In this document: positions 19,959 through 27,655 of the stretch, piece by piece | How positions within the stretch are numbered: the stretch's first letter is position 1 | Layout: every line of letters begins with the position of its first letter | Source: Acidobacteriota bacterium | GTDB lineage: Bacteria > Acidobacteriota > Vicinamibacteria > Vicinamibacterales > JAKQTR01 | Length of the DNA stretch: 64,000 nt | Direction of reading: 5' to 3' | Assembly: GCA_026393675.1 (NCBI GenBank) | Contig: JAPKZQ010000004.1 | Location: 1-64,000, forward strand | Position numbers and translations under genes: made by a program | Notes under the pieces: generated by a model | Seen by the model: only the letters and a program-made list of their open reading frames with translations | The model's database searches: none | What the model was told of the DNA's origin: nothing

Positions 19959-21272
19959 CTAATCGTAGTACTCGGCTCCCAGGTGCGTGATCAGATCCTC
20001 ACCCTTCAGGTACCGCAACGTGTTCTTCAGTTTCATCGACTGGATGAACAAGTCGTGCTCCGGGTAGAGACCTCGCGCGTGCATCGGGCTCTTGAAATAG
20101 AACGACAGCCATTCCTGGATGCCGCTCCAGCCGACTCGTCCCGCCAGGTCGAGGAAGAGCACGAGATCGAGCACAATCGGCGCCGCCAGGATGCTGTCCC
20201 GGCAGAGAAAGTTGATCTTCAGCTGCATCTCGTACCCGAGCCAGCCGAACAGATCGATGTTGTCCCAGCCTTCCTTGTTGTCGCCGCGCGGCGGGTAGTA
20301 GTTGATCCGGACGACGTGGCAGATGTCCTTGTAGAGCTCGGGGTAGAGATCAGGCTGGAGGATGTAGTCGAGGACCGACTTCTTGCTCTCTTCCTTCGTT
20401 TTGAACGACTCGGGATCGTCGAGCACCTCGCCATCGCGGTTGCCGAGGATGTTGGTGGAATACCAGCCCTTCACGCCGAGCAGGCGCGCCTTCAACCCCG
20501 GCGCGATGACCGTCTTGAGGAGCGTCTGCCCTGTCTTGAAGTCCTTGCCGACAACGGGTACCCGGTTGCGTTGCGCCAGGTCCATCAGCGCCGGCACGTC
20601 CACGCTCAGGTTCGGTGCGCCGTTCGCGTACGGCACGCCTTCCATCAGTGCGGCGTACGCGTAGATCATCGATGAGGGAATCGTCGGATCATTGGCTTCG
20701 AGGGCTTTCTCGAAGGCCTCGATCGACTGATGCGCCGGCGACTCCGTCATGAAGATCTCGGTGCTGCCGCACCAGATCATCACGAGCCGATCGAGTTTAT
20801 TGGTCTGCTTGAAGGCGCGGATGTCCTCGCGCAGTTGCTCGGCCAGGTCGCGCTTGTTCTTGCCCTTCTTGACGTTCGGGCCGTCCAGCCGCTTGACATA
20901 CTGGCGATCGAAGACGGCCTTCCACGGCTTGATGGCCTCGAGTTCCGGCCTGATCTGGTCGAGCAGTTTGTCCTCGAGCACGCCGGCGGTCTTCGCGGCC
21001 TCGTAACAGTTGTCCTCGAAGATGTCCCAACCGCCGAACACGATGTCATTGAGATCGGCGAGCGGCACGAAATCCTTGACAAGCGGCGTCCGGCCCTCAG
21101 TTCGTTTGCCAAGCCTGATGGTCCCCATCTGCGTCATGGACCCGATGGGTTTGGCGATCCCCTTGCGGACGGCCTGGACCCCCGCGATGAACGTCGTGCT
21201 GACGGCGCCAAGGCCGACGAGCATCACGCCCAGTTTTCCCGTGGCTGGAGCGATATCGATTGGCTTTTTCAC
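19959..21272 (-). CDS. ino1: myo-inositol-1-phosphate synthase
   Basis: The 437-aa enzyme converts glucose-6-phosphate to myo-inositol-3-phosphate with NAD as a catalytic cofactor. An N-terminal Rossmann motif (GVMLVGLGAVSTTFIAG), VVGKDFKTGQTLLKT, and NYYPPRGDNKEGWDNIDLFGW with the downstream lysines match the family. The product could feed inositol phospholipids, an osmolyte or a phosphorylated inositol storage form. The start is GTG at 21272, with a TATAGT -10 box 14 nt before it, so the mRNA is probably leaderless. Confidence 0.95.
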   Translation of the reverse strand: MKKPIDIAPATGKLGVMLVGLGAVSTTFIAGVQAVRKGIAKPIGSMTQMGTIRLGKRTEGRTPLVKDFVPLADLNDIVFGGWDIFEDNCYEAAKTAGVLEDKLLDQIRPELEAIKPWKAVFDRQYVKRLDGPNVKKGKNKRDLAEQLREDIRAFKQTNKLDRLVMIWCGSTEIFMTESPAHQSIEAFEKALEANDPTIPSSMIYAYAALMEGVPYANGAPNLSVDVPALMDLAQRNRVPVVGKDFKTGQTLLKTVIAPGLKARLLGVKGWYSTNILGNRDGEVLDDPESFKTKEESKKSVLDYILQPDLYPELYKDICHVVRINYYPPRGDNKEGWDNIDLFGWLGYEMQLKINFLCRDSILAAPIVLDLVLFLDLAGRVGWSGIQEWLSFYFKSPMHARGLYPEHDLFIQSMKLKNTLRYLKGEDLITHLGAEYYD

Positions 21273-21280
21273 AACCGAAA

Positions 21281-21286
21281 ACTATA
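21281..21286 (-). promoter_or_regulatory. -10 box (TATAGT) for ino1
   Basis: On the minus strand TATAGT begins 14 nt before the GTG start, as in the other leaderless candidates in this window. No Shine-Dalgarno is visible. Confidence 0.5.
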
Positions 21287-21395
21287 TCACGGCAAGCAGG
21301 GAGCCGGGATTCCCGCCTTCGCCGGTCAGTGGTGACACCGGCTTTGGCGTGGCGGGCGGGGACCGCGATCTCGGGGCGCAATTCATCGCGCCCTA

Positions 21396-21968
21396 TCAGC
21401 CGTTTGGCCGGAATCCTTCGATAAAAGTGAGCCCTTCGCGTTCGGCGAGCACGCGCACAGGCCTGCAGCCGGTTTCTTCGAGGGCGCGGACCAGTTCCAG
21501 GGCCTGGACGCCTGGTGCGCCGCTGGTGGACTCGAATCCCAGTCGTGCGGCGATTCCTCGCGGCTGGCGCCGAATGGCGAGCACACGTCCTCCTGGGCGG
21601 ACGACGCGAACGGTGCTGGCCAGCCTGTCCTGCCGGTCCCGGGCCGGGGCGCTCAGTAGAGCGTTGGCGTCGACGACCGCCAAGTCAAATGACGACGAAT
21701 CGTAGGGCCACCGGCCCGCGGGTACGAGAGCCACTTCGACGAGCACGCCCTGCCTGGCCGCCGCCCGCTCGAGCGTCGTCTGCGCCACAACACTATCGAC
21801 AACCGCGCAGGCGCGACCCGTCAGACCGACCTTGGACGAAACAAGAGCGAAAACGCGCGGGGCGCCGACGCCAACGTGGAGGCCGCGTTCGCCCATGCGA
21901 ACGCCCGCCATGGCGACGGCCAGTTCGACCGGTCCACGCGAGCGCCGGAGGCTCAAGAACAGTGACAT
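21396..21968 (-). CDS. SAM-dependent methyltransferase-like protein
   Basis: The 190-aa protein has a class I methyltransferase pattern: GLHVGVGAPRVFALV as a degenerate motif I, an acidic strand end at VVDSVVAQ, FDLAVVDANALL as motif IV and VVRPGGRVLAI as the post-motif. Motif I lacks the full GxGxG, so activity is uncertain. It is separated by 123 bp from ino1 downstream on the same strand and diverges from the next gene to the right. Substrate unknown. Confidence 0.65.
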   Translation of the reverse strand: MSLFLSLRRSRGPVELAVAMAGVRMGERGLHVGVGAPRVFALVSSKVGLTGRACAVVDSVVAQTTLERAAARQGVLVEVALVPAGRWPYDSSSFDLAVVDANALLSAPARDRQDRLASTVRVVRPGGRVLAIRRQPRGIAARLGFESTSGAPGVQALELVRALEETGCRPVRVLAEREGLTFIEGFRPNG

Positions 21969-22165
21969 GGCTTGACCAGTATCTCACTTCCGGGCTGGAC
22001 CCTGGACACCAGTCCTCCCCAGGTATCACCGCTGTCGTTCCGGGAGCACACCTTTTTCGGTGTGCCGTGGCAATGTGCGCAAGTTCGAGCAGAGATCAGC
22101 CGAAAAGATCAATGTTGGGCCTGGTGGCCCGACGGCAGGAACTTTGCGTTGGAGTACACAGCGTC

Positions 22166-23227
22166 ATGATCGATGGATTCCTCGTTGCGGCCACCGTCTT
22201 TTCCCTCAGCATGGCCACCATCATGGCCGTGATCACCTGGCGGGTGATTCGGCTCGATCGACGGCAGACCGCCGCGCTGGTCGCGCGCCAACCTGAAGAG
22301 CCGACCGACTCGCGCAACCCTCCGGCGTGGCCGCCTGTTAGAGGCGACCTCAGGAATCGGTACCAGGGCATCCCCAGGCAAGCCCTGGCGAATTCCGAGG
22401 CAGATGCCGCCGAACCCCTGTGGGCCGATCTGGTGATCGAGCGCACCACTGCCCCAGCGCAGGCTGTTGCAATGGTGCGGCGCGAGGCAGCCGAAACGCC
22501 CGCTTTGTTCACGCCCCCTGTCTCGGCCAGTGATGGAAACCGGCGATTTGCGATAGCCATCGGAGTTGGCGCGTTGGTGGTCACGTCAGCCATCGGCTCG
22601 GCGCTTGTCTTCAGCGGGCGGCCCGCTGGATTGGCCTTCGTCTCGCCGGCGGCGGCCAAAGTGGCATCGCCCCTCGAGTTGGTATCGCTGGACTCTGCGC
22701 GAGACGGAGATCGCGTCACCATCCGCGGCCTGGTGAGGAATCCGGCGGCTGGAACCCGGGTGGAGCATCTCCAGGCCGTGATCTTTCTGTTCGATCGGCG
22801 CGGCATGTACCTCGGCACGTCACACGCCGCCGTGGTGCAAGGTGTCCTGCCACCCGGGTCGGAATCGTCGTTTGAGGTTCCGCTCGCGGCGGGCCTGCGG
22901 GTCAGCCGATATCGCGTGAGCTTCCGCGTGGCCACAGCGCCGGTGCCCCATATTGATCGCCGGCCGGTGCCGATCCCGGCGCCAGCCGGTCAACGTATGG
23001 CCGCCACGGAGCAACCCGCCTTCGCCCTCGGGACGCCGGAGCTGCCGCTGGCAGCGAAGGCGCCTTCGGCTTCGGCGAGGCCAGGCCAAAGCCCGCTCAC
23101 ACGAGCGGGCACCGGCCGGCGCGCCACCCTGGCCATCTCACCAGGTGCGGTGCAGTACCCTTCGACTCGGTTGAGTTGCGCTTCAGGTGGCCCTGTCCAA
23201 TGCCCTGAAACAGGGAACCAACATTGA
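22166..23227 (+). CDS. two-TM protein of unknown function with C-terminal beta domain
   Basis: The frame is open from 21515, but a membrane protein clearly starts at ATG 22166 (GGAG 11 nt upstream): MIDGFLVAATVFSLSMATIMAVITW is the first TM helix. A cytoplasmic linker follows, then a second TM helix (AIAIGVGALVVTSAIGSALVF, about 132-152). The next beta-rich region (LVSLDSARDGDRVTIRGLVRNPAAGTRVEHLQAVIFLFD) resembles FxLYD-type domains. The tail is Pro/Ala-rich. 353 aa. The intergenic space 21969-22165 contains a CACACC/GGTGTG hairpin (22048-22065). Confidence 0.65.
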   Translation: MIDGFLVAATVFSLSMATIMAVITWRVIRLDRRQTAALVARQPEEPTDSRNPPAWPPVRGDLRNRYQGIPRQALANSEADAAEPLWADLVIERTTAPAQAVAMVRREAAETPALFTPPVSASDGNRRFAIAIGVGALVVTSAIGSALVFSGRPAGLAFVSPAAAKVASPLELVSLDSARDGDRVTIRGLVRNPAAGTRVEHLQAVIFLFDRRGMYLGTSHAAVVQGVLPPGSESSFEVPLAAGLRVSRYRVSFRVATAPVPHIDRRPVPIPAPAGQRMAATEQPAFALGTPELPLAAKAPSASARPGQSPLTRAGTGRRATLAISPGAVQYPSTRLSCASGGPVQCPETGNQH

Positions 23228-23270
23228 GCTGCCTTTCTCTGCTGAAGTGAGCTCAGGGTTGAGGAGACAC

Positions 23271-24380
23271 ATGATAGGTGTGCGACGTTGGCGAGCAGAC
23301 CGCGCCCCTCGCGTGCTCGTGGTCGTCGCGCTCGTCGCGGCCTTCGGCGCAACCCTCCCGGGTCAGCAGGACCAGAGCCCACGCTATCGGTTCAAGACGG
23401 GTGTCGAGCTGGTCAACGTCACGGCCACAGTCACCGACCGCGCGGGACGCTTCGTCGGCAACCTCACGCGCGACGACTTCGGCGTGTACGAAGACGGCGT
23501 CCTGCAGTCGATTGACTACTTCTCCCGCGAACGGGTGCCCGTCAGCCTCGGCATCGTGCTCGACACGTCGGGCAGCATGGTTGGAGACAAGATTCGCGCG
23601 GCTCAGCGGGCACTCGACCGGTTTCTCGTTGAGCTGCTCGGACCCGACGACGAAGTCTTCCTGTACCGCATCGGCGACGAGCCGCTGCTGGTCCAGGGAT
23701 GGACCACGGATCGCGACGCGCTACGCCGCCAGCTGGGCCGCATTACGCCGACGGGAGAGACCGCGCTGTACGACACGGTTGCCCGCGCCGTCGCGCTCGC
23801 GCAGACGGGCACTCATCGGAAGAAGGCCCTCGTGATCATCTCCGATGGCAATGACAACGCGTCGACGATTGGCGTGCGCCAGGTACGCCAGCTGATCCTG
23901 CAATCTGAATTGCTCGTGTACGCCATCGGCCTCGATGGGAACGCGGGGATCATGCGGATTGCCCAACAGCGCGGACCCCAGCGACCACGGCCGCCGGTTC
24001 GCATCCCCTGGCCGCCGACCCTCCCTCGTGGCGGCGGCTTTCCACCACAGAATCCGCCGATCCCTGCGATCCCACCGCCTTCCGGAGGATTGCCGCACAG
24101 CAGCGAGGAAGGCGTTAACGCGACTGCCCTTCGCGCCATCACCGACGACAGCGGTGGCCGAACCGAGATCATCCGCTCGAGCCTCGATCTCGATCCGGCG
24201 ACCGCCGGAATCGCCGACGAACTGAGCCGGCAGTACTCATTGGCCTACTCGCCGACATCCCCAAAGGACGGTCGGTGGCACAACATCCGGGTCGTCGTGA
24301 AGAACCGCGACTGCCTCGTGCGCGCGCGACGAGGTTACGTGGCGGGGGTGGTCGGAAAAACGGAGCGTTCTGTCTCCTGA
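23271..24380 (+). CDS. VWFA-related Acidobacterial-type secreted protein
   Basis: This 369-aa protein has an N-terminal export signal (VLVVVALVAAFGATLPGQQ) and a conserved lead-in (FKTGVELVNVTATVTDRAGRFV...LTRDDFGVYEDG). A von Willebrand factor A domain follows, with MIDAS motif LDTSGSM and downstream DDEVFL and TGETALYD. A Pro-rich insert (PPRGGGFPPQNPPIPAIPPP) precedes the last strand region. It matches the family known from Acidobacteriota genomes. ATG 23271 is chosen because of GAGGAGA just upstream. Probably periplasmic, adhesion- or protein-interaction-related; exact role unknown. Confidence 0.88.
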   Translation: MIGVRRWRADRAPRVLVVVALVAAFGATLPGQQDQSPRYRFKTGVELVNVTATVTDRAGRFVGNLTRDDFGVYEDGVLQSIDYFSRERVPVSLGIVLDTSGSMVGDKIRAAQRALDRFLVELLGPDDEVFLYRIGDEPLLVQGWTTDRDALRRQLGRITPTGETALYDTVARAVALAQTGTHRKKALVIISDGNDNASTIGVRQVRQLILQSELLVYAIGLDGNAGIMRIAQQRGPQRPRPPVRIPWPPTLPRGGGFPPQNPPIPAIPPPSGGLPHSSEEGVNATALRAITDDSGGRTEIIRSSLDLDPATAGIADELSRQYSLAYSPTSPKDGRWHNIRVVVKNRDCLVRARRGYVAGVVGKTERSVS

Positions 24381-24386
24381 TAGAAT
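24381..24386 (+). promoter_or_regulatory. -10 box (TAGAAT) 14 nt before the zip gene
   Basis: TAGAAT begins immediately after the VWFA gene stop and 14 nt before the ATG at 24395, placing the transcription start at the start codon (leaderless candidate). Confidence 0.5.
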
Positions 24387-24394
24387 CCTCCCCG

Positions 24395-25126
24395 ATGTCT
24401 CTGCTTCTGATTGCCATCAGCCTCGCCATCCTGGGCAGCGTGGGCGGGATCGTGCTCGGAGCGGTCCTGCTCGTCTTCCGCGAGTCGGTGCGAACCAAGC
24501 TGGTTCCGTGGCTCGTCAGTTACGCGGTCGGGACGCTGCTCGGCGTGGCCCTGCTCGATATACTGCCCGAAGCCCTGCAGTCACTGAAGCCCACGCCGGT
24601 GTTTGGGGCGCTGCTTGGCGGCATCATGGCCTTTTTCATTCTCGAGAAACTCGTGTTGTGGCATCACTGCCACGACGATCAGTGCGAATCCCACAAGGCG
24701 GCGGCGCCGCTCATCCTGATCGGACACAGCGTCCACAACCTCATTGACGGCACGATGATCGCCGCCGCGACGTATGTCTCGATTCCCCTTGGCGTGACGA
24801 CGGCGCTGGCGGTCGCCGCCCACGAGATTCCCCAGGAAGTGGGCGACTTCGCGATTCTCCTGCACGCGGGCTATTCGAGGATGAAAGCGCTCTGGCTCAA
24901 CGTGCTGTCGGGTATGTCGGCGGCTGGCGGCGTGCTGCTGGCCTTCGTCGCCATCGATCGGTCACGGGATATCGTGCCGTATTTTCTGCCTGTGGCGGCC
25001 GCGAGCTTCCTCTATATCGCCATGTCAGACCTGATCCCGAGCCTGCACCGCAACCCGCTTGAAGGCGGCGCCATTCGTCAGGTCCTCCTGGTCGGCGCGG
25101 GCATCCTGACGGTTACGCTGCTCTGA
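24395..25126 (+). CDS. ZIP family divalent metal transporter
   Basis: This 243-aa inner-membrane protein has about eight TM helices. It contains the metal-site motifs of ZIP transporters: HSVHNLIDG in TM4 and HEIPQEVGDFAILLHAG in TM5, and a short His-rich loop (LWHHCHDDQCESH) before TM4, consistent with zinc or iron uptake. The frame is open upstream, but the start is taken at ATG 24395, where the first TM helix (MSLLLIAISLAILGSVGGI) begins, 14 nt after a TAGAAT box. Confidence 0.93.
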   Translation: MSLLLIAISLAILGSVGGIVLGAVLLVFRESVRTKLVPWLVSYAVGTLLGVALLDILPEALQSLKPTPVFGALLGGIMAFFILEKLVLWHHCHDDQCESHKAAAPLILIGHSVHNLIDGTMIAAATYVSIPLGVTTALAVAAHEIPQEVGDFAILLHAGYSRMKALWLNVLSGMSAAGGVLLAFVAIDRSRDIVPYFLPVAAASFLYIAMSDLIPSLHRNPLEGGAIRQVLLVGAGILTVTLL

Positions 25127-25141
25127 GGCGCCCGCGCGCCG

Positions 25142-25263
25142 GATTCGTCTCGGCCGCCTTCGTGCTTCTTGCTTCTGACTCTTCTCTTTCCCCTACACTC
25201 TCATTCTTGCTTCTTGGTTCTTGCTCCTTGCTACTTGTCCACTTGTCCACTTGTCCCCTTGCG
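25142..25263. repeat. pyrimidine-rich low-complexity tract with ACTTGTCC tandem copies
   Basis: After the ZIP gene a CT-rich tract carries repeated CTTG/CTTCTTG units and three to four copies of ACTTGTCC (about 25231-25262). No gene is supported in 25127-25453. A sigma-54-like site lies further along at 25331. Confidence 0.6.
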
Positions 25264-25330
25264 AGGTCGGCCAGCCCGGCTGCCTTGTCGCGGACTGGTC
25301 ACAAACTCGGCGGTTATTCGTTGGCACACA

Positions 25331-25347
25331 CTGGCACGCAGTTTGAA
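25331..25347 (+). promoter_or_regulatory. sigma-54-like promoter upstream of the BON gene
   Basis: CTGGCACGCAGTTTGAA has a perfect -24 element (TGGCACG) with correct spacing to TTTGA, but the -12 GC is GA. Transcription would begin near 25359, about 95 nt before the BON gene. The weak -12 makes this tentative. Confidence 0.35.
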
Positions 25348-25453
25348 GTTCAAGGGCGTGGGCAGAGTTCCGATCCGAATGTCCCGGCACGCCGGCGCCG
25401 CTGGGTTCCCCCACATTTTCGGAGATCTCTCGCCCGACGAAGGAGTACGACCC

Positions 25454-26011
25454 ATGACACGGTTACGCCACATCGCCACCGGTCTGATGCTCGTCGCGCT
25501 GATCGCAGCACCGATCCTCGCGCAGGACGAGCGGAAAGACCTTCAAATATTCAAGGACGCCTCGGACGCGGTCCTCAGGTACCCGCGATTCACGATCTTC
25601 GACGACGTGAGCGCGTCGATCGACCAGGGAGTGGTCACCCTGGCCGGCAAGGTCACGATGCCGTTCAAGCGTACCGACATCGAAGACCGGGTCGCCCGGG
25701 TCGCCGGCGTCAAACGCGTGGACAACTCGATTACGGTGCTTCCGGTCTCGATCGCGGACGACGACCTGCGGTACTTCATCGCGCGCGCCATCTACGGCAA
25801 TTCCGCGTTCTGGCAATACGCGACGATGACCAATCCGCCCATTCACGTCATTGTCGAACGCGGGCGGGTGACGCTGACCGGCGTGGTCAGCAGCAATGTG
25901 GAGCGGATGCTGGCGCGATCGCTGGCCGCCGGATTTGGCGAGTTCTCGATCACCAGCGAGCTGAAGACTGACGCCGAAGTCAGGAGCGCACTGGAGAAGA
26001 TTGGGATGTAA
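25454..26011 (+). CDS. periplasmic BON-domain protein
   Basis: The 185-aa protein has a signal peptide (MTRLRHIATGLMLVALIAAPILAQ) and two BON domains (about 33-98 and 105-170), with the glycine-centred motifs GVVTLAGKVTMP and GRVTLTGVVSSN. BON domains bind phospholipid or stabilise the envelope, as in OsmY. AAGGAG precedes the ATG at 25454 by 9 nt. Its 3' end overlaps the convergent acetyltransferase gene by 32 bp. An envelope-stress role is inferred only from the domain. Confidence 0.88.
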   Translation: MTRLRHIATGLMLVALIAAPILAQDERKDLQIFKDASDAVLRYPRFTIFDDVSASIDQGVVTLAGKVTMPFKRTDIEDRVARVAGVKRVDNSITVLPVSIADDDLRYFIARAIYGNSAFWQYATMTNPPIHVIVERGRVTLTGVVSSNVERMLARSLAAGFGEFSITSELKTDAEVRSALEKIGM

Positions 26012-26609
26012 GGACCTTCTCGAGGCGAATCTCGTCCCTCACTTCAATGCCCGCGAACCCTGTGTTGTCGGGCGGCGGATTGTGAGGGACGAGCGCTCCC
26101 ACGATCACCTCGGTGATCTGGTAGCCGCGCCGCTGGTAGAAATACAACGACGGCAGGTTGTCGTTGGTGGTGCAGAAGACGACCTTCGGCAGATCGAGGC
26201 GTCGTGCGAGCAACTCGGCCTCCGCGACGAGATACCCTCCCACGCCGGACCGCTGCCAGGTTGCCTCGGTGGCCAGCGCGACAATCTGCAGGCCATCGCC
26301 CCGCAACCGGTACGCCAGCGCGCCCGCGAGTTCGTTCTTCATGACGGCGACCAGGGCCGGAGCATCGTCAAGCGCCAGCAGGCTGCCAAACGCCACCATC
26401 TTTGAGCGGCCGAAGTCGCGGCGGAACAAGTCCATGACGGCAACGCGGTCGTCGTCTGCCCCCTCGCGCACCAATACCGGAGGAAGGTCAAGGTGCGCGC
26501 GACACTGGCACACGACCTGGAGCCGGGCATCCTGCCAGTCGACGGACTTCCCGCACCGCCCGCATCGAAGCACCGTGGGCTGGGCCCCAAACGTGAAGTG
26601 ACTCGCCAT
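25980..26609 (-). CDS. GNAT N-acetyltransferase with N-terminal zinc ribbon
   Basis: The 209-aa protein starts with a short Cys-rich ribbon (LRCGRCGKSVDW...VVCQCRAH, about 14-40), followed by a GNAT fold. The acetyl-CoA-binding motif is seen as TWQRSGVGGYLVAEAE, and strand/helix segments NLPSLYFYQRRGY are typical of the C-terminal part. The ATG at 26609 is preferred (GGAGGAAGG upstream) over the longer open frame. The ribbon-GNAT arrangement suggests a protein or nucleic-acid substrate, but nothing in the context names it. It is convergent with the BON gene. Confidence 0.82.
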   Translation of the reverse strand: MASHFTFGAQPTVLRCGRCGKSVDWQDARLQVVCQCRAHLDLPPVLVREGADDDRVAVMDLFRRDFGRSKMVAFGSLLALDDAPALVAVMKNELAGALAYRLRGDGLQIVALATEATWQRSGVGGYLVAEAELLARRLDLPKVVFCTTNDNLPSLYFYQRRGYQITEVIVGALVPHNPPPDNTGFAGIEVRDEIRLEKVLTSQSSPVRS

Positions 26610-26624
26610 CGGTCCTTCCTCCTT

Positions 26625-26795
26625 CGCCCTCGACATTCTCGAGGGCTTCGGCGGACTAAAGTCCCTGCGCCCTGGACAGTCTCGAAGGGCTTCGGCGGAC
26701 TAAGCCGCCTTCGCACGGCGACTCTCGAGGTGCTTCGGCGTGCCAAGCCGCCTGCGGCTACGGCGTGCCAGGCCGGCTTCGCGCGGCAACAGTGT
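26625..26795. repeat. cluster of REP-like elements (GGCTTCGGCGGACTAA family)
   Basis: At least four degenerate copies of a unit built on CTTCGGCGGACTAA / CTTCGGCGTGCCAAGCCGCC follow each other, several with CTCGA-N-TCGAGG inverted ends. Related fragments occur at 27613-27655 and 21303-21330. It is an intergenic repeat family. No gene lies in 26610-26863 apart from the -10-like TATCAT near 26819 for the next gene. Confidence 0.7.
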
Positions 26796-26863
26796 AACGA
26801 ATCGGCGTGGGTTCGGGTCTATCATACTGATCGGCCCTTTTACACAGGTTTGGAGGAGTGGTC

Positions 26864-27613
26864 ATGTCGATGAAGCGACGAGCGGTGTGGGCCGTGGCGG
26901 CGATAGCCGTCGCGGGATTGCTGGTTGAAACCGGGGCGTACGCGCAGACGGCGCCGCCAGCGCAGCAGCCGCCAAAGGCTCAGGCGCCTGCCGCCAAGAA
27001 GCCGGCTGCCGACCCGACGACCCAGGCACAGCCGACTCCCCCGCCCGCGCCGCAGCCGCCGATGGGACGTGGACCAGGCATGGGGCGCGGACAGATGATG
27101 GGCCGTGGCCTGGGGCTGGGGCGTGGACAGATGATGGGCCGTGGCATGGGAATGGGTCCGATGCAACAGGGCCGGAAGTTTGGGCGGCAGCAGATGGCGC
27201 GCCGGTCCCTCATGGGCGCGGCAGGCATGGCCGGCCTGATGCGCCGCCTCAATCTCACGCAGGCACAGAAAGACCAGTTGAAGGGCTTCCGTGACCAGCG
27301 CCAGAAGGACATGACCGCCACCCGCGACAAGTTGCAGCCGGCGCGACAGAAACTCCGCGACGCGATGCGCGCGCAGATCCCGGACGAAGCCGCGGTCCGG
27401 GCGGCAGGCCTGGCGATGGCGACGGCACAGGCAGACCAAATGGCGCTACAGGCCAGGTCTCGCGCTCAGCTCATGAAAGTGCTGACGCCGGAGCAACAAC
27501 AACAGTTCCGCCAGTTCCAACAGCGGATGACCGGGGGGCGCTCGAGACAGATGCGAATGCAGCCGGGCGGCATGATGGACCGACAGGGCAAGGGCTGGCG
27601 TCGGCGGGACTAG
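26864..27613 (+). CDS. Spy/CpxP-like periplasmic protein with Gly-Arg-Met repeats
   Basis: This 249-aa exported protein has a signal peptide (about 1-28, ending GAYAQ), then a Pro/Ala-rich region. A low-complexity block of GRGxMMGRG repeats follows (about 65-105); its DNA contains a 36-bp tandem duplication at about 27085-27156. The helical Spy-type domain carries both LTxxQ-like motifs (LNLTQAQKDQ, LTPEQQQQF). Such proteins act as ATP-independent chaperones or metal sensors. It ends next to, and convergent with, a histidine kinase gene, and a second Spy-like gene lies beyond the regulator. GGAGGAG supports the start at 26864. Confidence 0.85.
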   Translation: MSMKRRAVWAVAAIAVAGLLVETGAYAQTAPPAQQPPKAQAPAAKKPAADPTTQAQPTPPPAPQPPMGRGPGMGRGQMMGRGLGLGRGQMMGRGMGMGPMQQGRKFGRQQMARRSLMGAAGMAGLMRRLNLTQAQKDQLKGFRDQRQKDMTATRDKLQPARQKLRDAMRAQIPDEAAVRAAGLAMATAQADQMALQARSRAQLMKVLTPEQQQQFRQFQQRMTGGRSRQMRMQPGGMMDRQGKGWRRRD

Positions 27614-27655
27614 CCGCCTTCGCCCTGAGCTTGTCGAGGGGCTACGGCGTGTTAA
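27613..27655. repeat. REP-like element at convergent gene ends
   Basis: GCCGCCTTCGCCCTGAGC followed by TTGTCGAGGGGCTACGGCG belongs to the same repeat family as 26625-26795 and overlaps the last codons of the histidine kinase gene. Confidence 0.55.
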
